From assembly GCA_029821885.1 (NCBI GenBank), contig JALGXV010000007.1, positions 1-32,503 on the forward strand: DNA of 32,503 nucleotides, in the 5' to 3' direction. Of the stretch, positions 7,557 to 16,122 are shown piece after piece; the stretch's first letter is position 1; each line of letters opens with the position of its first letter. A model generated the notes under the pieces. That model made no database searches. It was not told the DNA's origin and worked only from the letters and a program-made list of their open reading frames with translations. This DNA is from Candidatus Hebobacteria bacterium. GTDB taxonomy: Bacteria; Armatimonadota; Hebobacteria; Hebobacterales; Hebobacteraceae. The translations under genes were made by a program, and so were the position numbers.

Positions 7557-8951
7557 GTGGACAAGAAGGTTCGGCGGGCGCTGGAGAAGGCCGTCGGCCG
7601 GCAGAACGTACTCACGAAGCCGGCCGATCTGCTGCTCTATAGTTACGACTCATCGACGGCAGAGGGCCGACCCGACGCCGTTGTGTTTCCCGACTCCACC
7701 GAAGAGGTGGCTCGCATCGTCAAGGTCTGCGCGGAGCGCGGCCTTCCCTTCGTGGCCAGGGGGGCCGGCACGAACTTGTCCGGCGGGTCGGTGCCACTGC
7801 GGGGCGGCGTCGTCATCGTCCTGTCGCGCATGAACCGTGTCCTCGAGATCGACGTGGACGACCTCCGGGCCGTAGTGCAGCCCGGCCTCGTGAATCTCGA
7901 CCTCCAGAACGTGCTTGCGCCGCATGGGCTCCAGTTCTGCCCCGACCCGGCAAGCCAGAAGGTGTCGACGGTGGGGGGCAACGTGGCGGAGAACGCCGGG
8001 GGGCCGCACTGCCTGAAGTACGGGGTGACCGTCAACCACGTCACCGGGCTGACCGTGGTGATGCCGTCTGGGGAAGTACGGTCATTCGGCGGGAAGGCGC
8101 TCGACCCTCCGGGGTATGACCTCGCGGGCGTTCTCATTGGCTCCGAAGGGACCCTCGGCATCGTGACCGAGATGGTCCTTAGACTCAGTCCCCTGCCCGA
8201 CGACGCGCAGACGGTCCTCGCGATCTTTGATACGCTCGAGGCAGCGGGGGAGTCCGTGTCACGTATCATCGCCGAAGGCATGCTGCCAGCCGCCCTGGAG
8301 ATCATGGATCGCCAGACCATCGAGGCGGTCGAGGCGTCGTTCCCGTCGGGGCTCCCGCTGGACGTAGAGGCGGTGCTGCTGATCGAACTAGACGGGCTGA
8401 CCGAGTCCCTGGCGCGCCAGGCGGCCCGCTGTGCCGAGATCTGTCGCGAGCTCAAGGCGCGGGAGGTCGCCGTTGGACGGACGCCCGAGGAGCGGGAGAA
8501 GCTCTGGTCGGCCCGCCGATCGGCCTTCGGCGCGACGGCCCGCATATCTCCTGCCATGCTCGTCAACGACGCAACGGTGCCGCGGACGAAGATTCCCGAG
8601 GTGCTACGGGAGATCCAGGAGATCGAGCGGCGTCACGGACTGCGGATTGCCAAGATCTTCCACGCCGGCGACGGCAATCTGCACTCGAACATCTTGTTCG
8701 AGCGCGGGAACCCGGAGGACTTCCGGCGAGCGGAGGAGGCAACGGCAGAGATCTTCCGCGCCTGCGCGGAGGCAGGCGGCACGATCACGGGCGAGCACGG
8801 CGTCGGCGCGGAGAAGGTCAAGTTCATGAGTCTGCTCTACTCCGCGGACGATATCGATGCCCAACGAAAGCTCAAATCCGTCTTCGACCCCGAGGGCATC
8901 GCGAACCCCGGCAAAGTCCTGCCTGAGCCGGCGGAGGTAGGGTCCGAGTGA
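7557..8951 (+). CDS. glcD: FAD-binding oxidoreductase, glycolate/D-lactate oxidase GlcD-like subunit
   Basis: VARGAGTNLSGGSVPLRGGVVI, STVGGNVAENAGGPHCLKYGVT, IFHAGDGNLHSNILF, GTITGEHGVGAEK. GTG start VDKKVRRALEKAVG at 7557 preferred over the track start at 7500, which lies in a hairpin loop. Confidence 0.9.
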   Translation: MDKKVRRALEKAVGRQNVLTKPADLLLYSYDSSTAEGRPDAVVFPDSTEEVARIVKVCAERGLPFVARGAGTNLSGGSVPLRGGVVIVLSRMNRVLEIDVDDLRAVVQPGLVNLDLQNVLAPHGLQFCPDPASQKVSTVGGNVAENAGGPHCLKYGVTVNHVTGLTVVMPSGEVRSFGGKALDPPGYDLAGVLIGSEGTLGIVTEMVLRLSPLPDDAQTVLAIFDTLEAAGESVSRIIAEGMLPAALEIMDRQTIEAVEASFPSGLPLDVEAVLLIELDGLTESLARQAARCAEICRELKAREVAVGRTPEEREKLWSARRSAFGATARISPAMLVNDATVPRTKIPEVLREIQEIERRHGLRIAKIFHAGDGNLHSNILFERGNPEDFRRAEEATAEIFRACAEAGGTITGEHGVGAEKVKFMSLLYSADDIDAQRKLKSVFDPEGIANPGKVLPEPAEVGSE

Positions 8952-10261
8952 GCGCGCTGGGTGACAGACTGTACGCGCTCGAGGAGATCGTGGGCGCGGA
9001 GAGCTTGCTTACTGACACGGAAGCCGTCGCCTCCTACCGGGTCGATGGCGAGCAGCCGCTGGCCGTCGCTTTGCCCGAGTCGTCCGAGCAAGTCGCGGCG
9101 CTGCTGAGGGAGGCCGCCGAGGGGGGCCTGTCAGTGCTCATGAGAGGGGCCGGCCGCCATATGCACCTCGGCGCACCGCCGACGCCCATCGGCTTGGTCG
9201 TCTCAATGGATCGCCTCCGCCGGGTGGTGGAGTACGACGCCGAGAACCTGACGATCACGGCGCAGGCCGGCATGCCGCTCGGAACGCTGCAGGGCGTCGT
9301 GGGCGAGCGGGCACAGATGCTGCCACTCGACCCCCGAGGCGGCGACGGGGCAACGCTGGGAGGCGTAGTGGCGGCCAATCTGGCCGGGCCGATCAGAATG
9401 AGGTACGGTTCCCCGCGCGACCTCGTCATCGGCTTGCGGGTCGCGCTCGCCGATGGCGCTCTCATCAAGGCCGGCGGCAAGACGGTGAAGAACGTGGCCG
9501 GCTATGATCTGAGCAAGCTCTTCGTCGGATCGTTCGGGACCCTGGGCGCGATCTGTGAGGTCACCGTGCGTCTGACGCCAAAGCCCGAGAGCAGGGCGAT
9601 GCTCGTCCTGGCAATGAACTCGGCAGAAGTGAAGGAGGTCACGGGCAAGCTCCTTCGCTCGCGACTGGAGATCGCATCACTCGACATCGCCAACGAGGCC
9701 GCCGTCCGGAGAATGCGCTTGTCGCTGCCGATCACCCTGGCGCCTGAGCTCCGCATCGTATTCGTCGGACTGATGGGCGACCGCGCCGCAATGGTGAGGC
9801 AGGAGAATGAGATCCGCGCGTCGTCCGGTGGTGCCTTCGCGCGGCTTGACGGGACGCAGGGCGGGCACGCTTGGCTATCCTTGCGCGAAGCTCCTCACCC
9901 CAACAGCGTCGACGAGATCGTGGCACGCGCCGCCCTGCCTATCTCATACGCGACAGAGACAGTCGATCTCGTCAGTCAGTTTGACGGCTGGTGGTCTGTG
10001 GCGCGCGCGGGCGACGGCGTAGTCTATGCCGGGCCGCCGCGAGAGGCGACCACAGAAATGATGGTCGACCGGCTCGCCGAACTCCGAGAGTTCGCTCAGC
10101 GAAGAGAAGGTGTGGTGATACTCGAAGCGGCCAGCCTTGAAATGAAACGCGGTTTCAGTGTATGGGGCGACATCCCGAACCTCGACCTGTTACGGAAGCT
10201 GAAGGATGCCTACGATCCCACAGGGAATCTTGGGTGCTGGCGCTATCTGCCCCGGCGCTAG
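8948..10261 (+). CDS. glcE: FAD-binding oxidoreductase, glycolate oxidase GlcE-like subunit
   Basis: 4-bp GTGA overlap with glcD; DPRGGDGATLGGVVAANLAGPIRMRYGSPRDLVIGLRVALADGALIKAGGKTVKNVAGYDLSKLFVGSFGTLGAI. Confidence 0.9.
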   Translation: MSALGDRLYALEEIVGAESLLTDTEAVASYRVDGEQPLAVALPESSEQVAALLREAAEGGLSVLMRGAGRHMHLGAPPTPIGLVVSMDRLRRVVEYDAENLTITAQAGMPLGTLQGVVGERAQMLPLDPRGGDGATLGGVVAANLAGPIRMRYGSPRDLVIGLRVALADGALIKAGGKTVKNVAGYDLSKLFVGSFGTLGAICEVTVRLTPKPESRAMLVLAMNSAEVKEVTGKLLRSRLEIASLDIANEAAVRRMRLSLPITLAPELRIVFVGLMGDRAAMVRQENEIRASSGGAFARLDGTQGGHAWLSLREAPHPNSVDEIVARAALPISYATETVDLVSQFDGWWSVARAGDGVVYAGPPREATTEMMVDRLAELREFAQRREGVVILEAASLEMKRGFSVWGDIPNLDLLRKLKDAYDPTGNLGCWRYLPRR

Positions 10262-10289
10262 GTTGCGGGATGTCCGGACAGAAAGAGTT

Positions 10290-10333
10290 GGAGGGACAAG
10301 CCGGGGCGAGGGGGGGTGACGGCCTGTCCCTCC
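10290..10333. terminator. Stem-loop downstream of glcE (terminator or part of a structured leader)
   Basis: GGAGGGACA ... TGTCCCTCC perfect 9-bp arms with inner GCC/GGC pairing. Confidence 0.4.
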
Positions 10334-10570
10334 GGTGATAGGACGGTACCGCCCTTCGTGAATCTCTGCTTCTGCTCCCTGATGGTCGTCCGGTTCTGTC
10401 TTAAGGCGGTGCCGTCTCCTACTGTATACCCAATGCCAACAAATGGCAAACGAGCTGTGTTGATTGTGATATACAGCAGGGATCTGCCCGCCCTGTTTGT
10501 ATGATAAATAGGACATACCTGCTCAAGGCAGCCGTGTTCTGGTCTGTAGGCCGACAAGGGAGTTGCTGAC

Positions 10571-11335
10571 ATGAGCCTGAGCATCGCAGTCGCCGGCAAG
10601 GGAGGGGTTGGGAAGACCGCACTGGGCGCTGCCCTCTCGCGTGCTCTAGTTCGCTCTGGTGAGCGTGTCCTGGCGATTGATGCTGACCCCAACAACTGCC
10701 TCGGACGGGCGCTCGGCATTCCCGAGGAGCTCCTCTCGGAGGTGAGGCCGCTGTCGGAGATGACTGAGCTGCTTGCCGAGCGCGCCGGGACCGCGTCCGG
10801 GGGGGGCTTCTTTGCCCTCGACCCTGAGGTGGACGACCTTCTCGGCCGTTTTAGGGTGGATCACAACGGCCTCTCTCTCCTCGTCATGGGCACGGTCGAC
10901 GAGCCGGGAGGAGGGTGCGTCTGTCCCGAGAGCGCCGTGCTGAAGGCACTGGTCAGACATCTCGTCGGCCTGGAGGACTACTCTCTCGTCATGGACATGG
11001 AGGCAGGGCTGGAGCATCTGGGCCGAGGAACTGCCACCCATGTCGGTGCACTGCTGATCGTCGTCGAACCCGCGCCCGCCAGCGCCCGCGCGGCGACGCG
11101 AATCGCGAAGCTGGCGAAGGGACTCGGTCTGCGTGTGCCCGGAGTCGTGCTCAACAAGGCCACGGGACCTGAGGCCAAGGAGAAGGTCCTCCCCTATCTC
11201 GACGGCCTCGAGGTGGTTGCCGAGTTGCCGGTCGACCCGGCCGTGGCGGAGTCGGAGGTCGTGCCAGACGTAGGCGCGTACGCCAAGGCCGTGGAAGAGC
11301 TGCGCGGGAAGCTGGAGGGGATGCTGGAGGGGTGA
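10571..11335 (+). CDS. cooC: CooC-type nickel-insertion ATPase (MinD/SIMIBI family), paralog 1
   Basis: Deviant Walker A AGKGGVGKTALGAAL; AIDADPNNCLGRALG; CxC metal motif GGGCVCPESAVLKALVRHL; VMDMEAGLEHLGRGTA. Confidence 0.9.
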   Translation: MSLSIAVAGKGGVGKTALGAALSRALVRSGERVLAIDADPNNCLGRALGIPEELLSEVRPLSEMTELLAERAGTASGGGFFALDPEVDDLLGRFRVDHNGLSLLVMGTVDEPGGGCVCPESAVLKALVRHLVGLEDYSLVMDMEAGLEHLGRGTATHVGALLIVVEPAPASARAATRIAKLAKGLGLRVPGVVLNKATGPEAKEKVLPYLDGLEVVAELPVDPAVAESEVVPDVGAYAKAVEELRGKLEGMLEG

Positions 11336-11475
11336 AGTTAGGCTAGCCCGCGAAGTGCAGACTGCGACCTCGTGGGTTCTTCCGCGCGCCGTACAGGCGA
11401 CGGGCCACGGAAGCAACGGGCCGTTTCGGAAATGCGCAGCCCTGCCCCCCGATGTTCTTCCCAGCCTCGCGAATC

Positions 11476-11508
11476 GGGGAACGGCCACGCGCTCTGCGGC
11501 CGTTCCCC
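11476..11508. terminator. Putative bidirectional terminator hairpin between convergent cooC paralog 1 and hydrolase gene
   Basis: Perfect 11-bp inverted repeat GGGGAACGGCC-N11-GGCCGTTCCCC. Confidence 0.55.
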
Positions 11509-11515
11509 TGCGGTG

Positions 11516-12292
11516 TCATTGAGCGGCGTCGATCCGCGCGACGGCCTCCTTGGTCGTCCAGAGGGCGTTCGCGATGTAGCGGAAGTTGATGATGGCGGCG
11601 AGGTAGCCATCACCCTCGGGGAGCTTCGCGGCGGCGGTCGCATCTCGGACAACGGCCACCTCGAAGCCCTGCTCCAACAGCTCGTGCAGGTGAGCCTGGA
11701 CGCAGAGATTGGCCGACATGCCGCAGAGAATCACCTTGTCGATGCCGCGCTTGCGGAGCTGCAAGACGAGATCGTTGGCCTCCGGCCCGTAGACCTTGTG
11801 TGGGCTCGCGATGGTTGTCCTTCCGTCGAGCAGGAGCGGCTTGTACTGGGGCATGAAATCCGCGCCCGAGCCTTCGAATCCCTCGAGCGTCAGCGGCCCC
11901 TTCCGGTCGAACATGCCGATGGCGTGCATGAGCTTCTCCAGGGGGCCGCCGAAGAGCCACCCATGGTCGGTGGGATAGTAGTAGTGGGGCGAGACGGCGA
12001 CCATCATCCCCTTGGCCTTGGCGGCCCGGAGCAGTTGCCCGATGTGCGGGACGGTCTGGTGCTCCGTCACACTCTGGCCGACGACGCCCCAAGTGACGCC
12101 GTCGGGACTGAGGAAGTCGATCTGCGGATCGGTGATCACCAGCGCCGTATCGCTGAGCGAGACCACCATGTCTGTCTTGGGCAGGGCGGGTTCGGCCGGG
12201 TCGGCGTACGTAGGATTCTCCGCGGCGGCGCAGTGGGCGGCCGCGAGGGTGGCTGCGAGAGCCAGCAGCACTACGAATCTCGTCGTCTTCAT
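11516..12292 (-). CDS. Exported isochorismatase-family cysteine hydrolase
   Basis: Signal peptide MKTTRFVVLLALAATLAAAHCAAA; DTALVITDPQIDFLS; SPHKVYGPEANDLVLQLRKRGIDKVILCGMSANLCVQAHLHELLEQGFEVAVVRDAT (Asp/Lys/Cys triad pattern). Confidence 0.87.
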   Translation of the reverse strand: MKTTRFVVLLALAATLAAAHCAAAENPTYADPAEPALPKTDMVVSLSDTALVITDPQIDFLSPDGVTWGVVGQSVTEHQTVPHIGQLLRAAKAKGMMVAVSPHYYYPTDHGWLFGGPLEKLMHAIGMFDRKGPLTLEGFEGSGADFMPQYKPLLLDGRTTIASPHKVYGPEANDLVLQLRKRGIDKVILCGMSANLCVQAHLHELLEQGFEVAVVRDATAAAKLPEGDGYLAAIINFRYIANALWTTKEAVARIDAAQ

Positions 12293-12575
12293 TCTTGTCG
12301 TCCTCCATGTTCAGCCTGACGGATACGCATTGGCAGCGTCCATCGATCCGACTTCGCGTCGGCTGAACACTCTTGTACCGCCTCGGCCGGCGAATGTCGA
12401 TGCCCGTCCCGCGACATCTGGGCCAGGTGTCGCGAAAAGGACACACAGAGGGGATCGTTCCCGTCCCGGTGAGCGGTGAACTGACGGGGACAGGCAGGAT
12501 GGCAGGTGTGGGAGAATGGAGGGGGAGTGAGCGTCGGCTCATGTGGGAGCGCGAGGCGCACGGTGGGAGGTCTTG

Positions 12576-13343
12576 ATGGCGGAAGTGATTGCGGTGACGG
12601 GCAAGGGCGGTGTCGGCAAGACGAGTGTCGCCGCACTCATCGTACGGGCCCTGGTCGAGGCAGACCAAGGCCCCATCCTGGCCGTGGACGCCGATCCGAA
12701 CTTGAACCTCGACGCGGCCCTCGGAGTGAAGGCCACGGACACGGTAGGAGAGGTGCGGGAGGAGGGCCTGGACCGTTCGGCCCAACTGCCCGGCGGCATG
12801 GCGAAGGCGGAGTTCCTGCGGCTACGCATTCAGGAGGCGCTGGTCGAAGAGAAGGGCTTCGACCTGCTGGCGATGGGGCGGCCGGAGGGGCCGGGCTGCT
12901 ACTGCTTCGCGAACTCGATTCTGCGCGCCTGTGTGGATCAGCTCGGCAAGCAGTACCGCTACGTCGTCGTAGACTGCGAGGCCGGGCTGGAGCACCTGAG
13001 CCGGCGGACCGCGGGGGATGTGGAAGTGCTCATCCTGCTGTCCGACCCAAGCGTGCGCAGCCTCGACACCGTGAAGCGCGTGCTTGACCTGGTGAAGGAG
13101 CTGGACACGAAGGTGGGCAGGATGGCGTTCGCTTTCACGCGAGTCGCCGACGGCGTGCCGGAGGCGTTGAAGGCGGCGGCCAGGGAGCGGGAGCTGCCGG
13201 AGCCGCTCGCGATTCCAGAGGACCCGGAGCTGCGGGAACTCGACGTGAACGGCCGGCCCCTGACCGACGTAAGCGAGGACAACCCCGCCTACCAGGCGGT
13301 GAAGGTGCTGCTGAGAGAGACGGGGGTGCTGGAGGGCAAGTGA
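12576..13343 (+). CDS. cooC: CooC-type nickel-insertion ATPase (MinD/SIMIBI family), paralog 2
   Basis: MAEVIAVTGKGGVGKTSVAALIVRAL; AVDADPNLNLDAALG; CxC motif GPGCYCFANSILRACVDQL; VVDCEAGLEHLSRRTAGD. SD GGGAGG upstream of ATG 12576. Confidence 0.9.
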   Translation: MAEVIAVTGKGGVGKTSVAALIVRALVEADQGPILAVDADPNLNLDAALGVKATDTVGEVREEGLDRSAQLPGGMAKAEFLRLRIQEALVEEKGFDLLAMGRPEGPGCYCFANSILRACVDQLGKQYRYVVVDCEAGLEHLSRRTAGDVEVLILLSDPSVRSLDTVKRVLDLVKELDTKVGRMAFAFTRVADGVPEALKAAARERELPEPLAIPEDPELRELDVNGRPLTDVSEDNPAYQAVKVLLRETGVLEGK

Positions 13344-14338
13344 TATCACGCGAGATCGTGCAGAAAACGATTCGGTGTGAGGGACCGGAGCGGATTGCCA
13401 TGTCGCTGCCGGAGCCGTATCCTCACGACTTCGTGTGGGGATCGCTTTCGCCCGACCCGCACTGGAAGCCATCTCGCACCTTCGCGCCGGACAAGGGGGC
13501 GATGTGGGAGGACGAGTGGGGAAACGTGTGGGCGCGGCTCGACGACTTCTCCAAGGGCCTGGTGGTGGAGGGGGCGCTGAAGGACTGGTCCGACCTCGAA
13601 GCCTATCGGTTCCCGACGTGGGACGACCCGGCCCGATACGAGGCCGCGCGAGAGACCTTCGAGAAGGAACCGGATAGGTTCCGGATGGGCGGGCTGAACC
13701 ACTTCCCATTCGACGCGATGCGCTACCTGCGCCGGATGGACGTATTCCTCGAGGATCTGGCCGCACACACGGAGGAAGTGCGCCAACTAGCGGACATGGT
13801 GGTGCCCTTGCTGGCCCGCTGTATCGAGAACTGGGCGGCCGCCGGAGCAGATGGCGTGATGTTCGGGGAGGACTGGGGCACGCAAGACCGGCTGCTGATC
13901 AGCCCCCGGATGTGGCGGGACGTCTTCAAGCCGGACTACGCGAAGCTCTGCGATGTGGCCAGGCGGAATGGCATGTCGGTCTGGATGCACTCCTGTGGGT
14001 ACATCTGGGACATCATTCCGGACCTAGTCGAATGCGGAGTCTCGGTGCTCCAGCTCGACCAGCCCGGTCTTTTCGGCGTGGACCGGCTGGCCGAGAACTT
14101 CGGCGGCAAGGTGACGTTCTGGTGCCCGGTGGACATCCAGCAGGTTCTTCCTACCGGAGACGAGGAGAAGATCGAGGCGTCTGCGCGGGAGTTGGTGGAG
14201 AAGCTCGGCGCCTTCGGCGGCGGCTTCATCGCGGGATACTATGGAGACAACAACTCCATTGGCGTGAGGCCCGAATGGCAGGACGTCGCCTGCCGGGCGT
14301 TCGTGAAGTACGGGCAGAGGGACGCCAGCGCGGTGTGA
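13340..14338 (+). CDS. Uroporphyrinogen decarboxylase (UROD/MtaA/CmuA) superfamily protein
   Basis: Overlaps the cooC paralog 2 stop by 4 bp (GTGA); HSCGYIWDIIPDLVECGVSVLQLDQPG, GADGVMFGEDWGTQDRLLISPRMWRDVFKPDYAKL. Confidence 0.88.
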   Translation: MISREIVQKTIRCEGPERIAMSLPEPYPHDFVWGSLSPDPHWKPSRTFAPDKGAMWEDEWGNVWARLDDFSKGLVVEGALKDWSDLEAYRFPTWDDPARYEAARETFEKEPDRFRMGGLNHFPFDAMRYLRRMDVFLEDLAAHTEEVRQLADMVVPLLARCIENWAAAGADGVMFGEDWGTQDRLLISPRMWRDVFKPDYAKLCDVARRNGMSVWMHSCGYIWDIIPDLVECGVSVLQLDQPGLFGVDRLAENFGGKVTFWCPVDIQQVLPTGDEEKIEASARELVEKLGAFGGGFIAGYYGDNNSIGVRPEWQDVACRAFVKYGQRDASAV

Positions 14339-14643
14339 GGACGAGACTCGGATCAGGCTCTCCCCGGTGAAGCGGGCGATTTCGCGCCACAATCCGCGCG
14401 GGATCGCAGCAGTTGGGGGCGGGGCCTTCTTCCCACGCGATGACCTCATCGCAAGGGCGATTCACCAACCCGAGCGGTGATGCGATGGCCGGCAGAGGTC
14501 AGCCCTCCGCACGCGCCTCGAAGCGTGTGTGCAGGGCGTGTCTGCGTTCGCGCTCGCGAGGATACGTCTGCCCGAGCCAGCGGGCGAAGTGGCAGGACAG
14601 GTACGACCCAGAAGCGTAGTCAGTGGTAGGTGCGGAGCGCGCG

Positions 14644-15315
14644 ATGTCGGCCACTCGCGAGATAGAGCTTCATTGCTGGGTCTGCGGGGAACGGTTCGAA
14701 CGAGAGGAACCGCGGGCCTATGCTGTCACAGGTCGCGGCTCGGATCTGTGCCCGAAGCCGGTGGGGTTCAACCCGCTGCCGATGCTCCTGCACACCTGTC
14801 CCACGTGTGGGTTCACGGCGGACGGGCGCGGGTTCCATCCCTCCCAGGTCGATGAGCAAGTGCGCGACTGGGTGCTGTCAGGGGGGCTCACGCGAGTGTC
14901 CGACGAGATGCCGGACACGGGCTACTCGCGATATGAGATGGCCGCTCTCTGCCATGCGCGTCGAGCGGCACCCAGTGCGCTGCAGTTGGCCGAGTACTAT
15001 CTGGCGGCCTCCTGGCTCGCGCAGCTCGATGAGGCGCCCGAGGTGGTCCCAGACTACCAACAGGAAGCGGCGCAGTACCTCGAGCAGGCGCTCCTCGTTG
15101 GCGAGGTGGAGGACAAGGAGCGAGCCGTGATGACCTATCTCGTGGGCGAGCTTCGACGACGGCTCGGGGAGTTCGAGGCGGCCCTCAAGCTCTTCGACGA
15201 AGCGGCCATCGAGTTCGCGGAACACGGCGGCCCGAAATGGATGGTGAGGGCCCTCAACCAGCAGGCGAGGATGGCGAAGGAGAGGTCCGCCGAAGACGCG
15301 CCGCTGGCCCGCTAG
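14644..15315 (+). CDS. DUF2225-like protein with CxxC metal-binding pairs and TPR-like helices
   Basis: HCWVCGERFE...LCPKPVGFNPLPMLLHTCPTCGFTADG followed by helical repeats (YLVGELRRRLGEFEAALKLFDEAAIEFAEHG). Confidence 0.75.
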   Translation: MSATREIELHCWVCGERFEREEPRAYAVTGRGSDLCPKPVGFNPLPMLLHTCPTCGFTADGRGFHPSQVDEQVRDWVLSGGLTRVSDEMPDTGYSRYEMAALCHARRAAPSALQLAEYYLAASWLAQLDEAPEVVPDYQQEAAQYLEQALLVGEVEDKERAVMTYLVGELRRRLGEFEAALKLFDEAAIEFAEHGGPKWMVRALNQQARMAKERSAEDAPLAR

Positions 15316-15355
15316 GATGAGGCATGGTCTGACCGGTGGTGGGACGAGCAGGCCG

Positions 15356-15700
15356 CTATCCGGGCTGTGACGTGGGCTTTCTGTTGGAGGCGCGGAAGAT
15401 TCGCTCCACCGCACGTGCGAGATGCGCTGCTGCCGTCAGCCCGAGCGTCAGGAAGAACGTCCCGAGCAGGAAGCCCGACCAGAACCACGGTCCCGGTCCT
15501 GACGGAGGCCCCCCTTTCAGGAGAGGCGCGAACACCTGCCACGCCAGGGCGACGAAGAGGACCAGCCCCAGCGAGACGGATGCGCAGACCGAATACGCGA
15601 CTCGGCGCGGGCTGCGCCGGAGTAGCCGCAGATGGGCACCACAGGCCGTGCACCAGTCACCTGGATGAGATTGCTCGCGCTCACAGACAGGGCAAACCAA
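15356..15700 (-). CDS. Small zinc-ribbon membrane protein
   Basis: MVCPVCEREQSHPGDWCTACGAHL (two CxxC knuckles) followed by two hydrophobic segments. Confidence 0.65.
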   Translation of the reverse strand: MVCPVCEREQSHPGDWCTACGAHLRLLRRSPRRVAYSVCASVSLGLVLFVALAWQVFAPLLKGGPPSGPGPWFWSGFLLGTFFLTLGLTAAAHLARAVERIFRASNRKPTSQPG

Positions 15701-15814
15701 CTGGCAGGGCCTCCCTTCTGGAACTCGCGTCCGTCCACCAATAGCCTTATTCCACAGTCAGGCCCACTCGATTCGCCCGCCGAGCCGTACGCAGCCCGAC
15801 CTGGCTCACGCCTC

Positions 15815-15843
15815 TTCACACCACCTCGTGTTGGGAGTATACT
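15815..15843 (+). promoter_or_regulatory. Sigma70-like promoter for the homocysteine biosynthesis operon
   Basis: TTCACA-N17-TATACT, about 280 nt upstream of the first ORF. Confidence 0.55.
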
Positions 15844-16122
15844 GCCTGCGCAACGCGACGATCCAACGCCGGCGTGCACCGAGGCCGCCCGTCGCCTATC
15901 GAAAGCCACTGCCGCACCTCGCGTCTTCGCGGCCCCGTTCAGAGTCGTGCCAGCTGGACGCACCTCCGGTGTAATGGTGGGACTCGCTCAGCAAGCGGGC
16001 ACATGTGGCGCTGGCGCCGTCGCCCCGGGCTGTGATAGGAGGACCGCGAGAGTTGGCTCACCGGGGCCTTAGCTTTCTGGAAGCCGATTCAGCACCTTGA
16101 GGAGGTGCACAGGAGAAGCTAC

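Noticed and set aside
14339-14643. Small ORF 14413-14619 + with CRACLRSRSRGYVCPSQ
   Set aside because: No convincing domain, RBS or composition; probably intergenic or leader sequence.
15850-16122. Possible SAM, SAH or cobalamin riboswitch upstream of the homocysteine operon
   Set aside because: No consensus core matched by eye; retained only as an unexplained leader.
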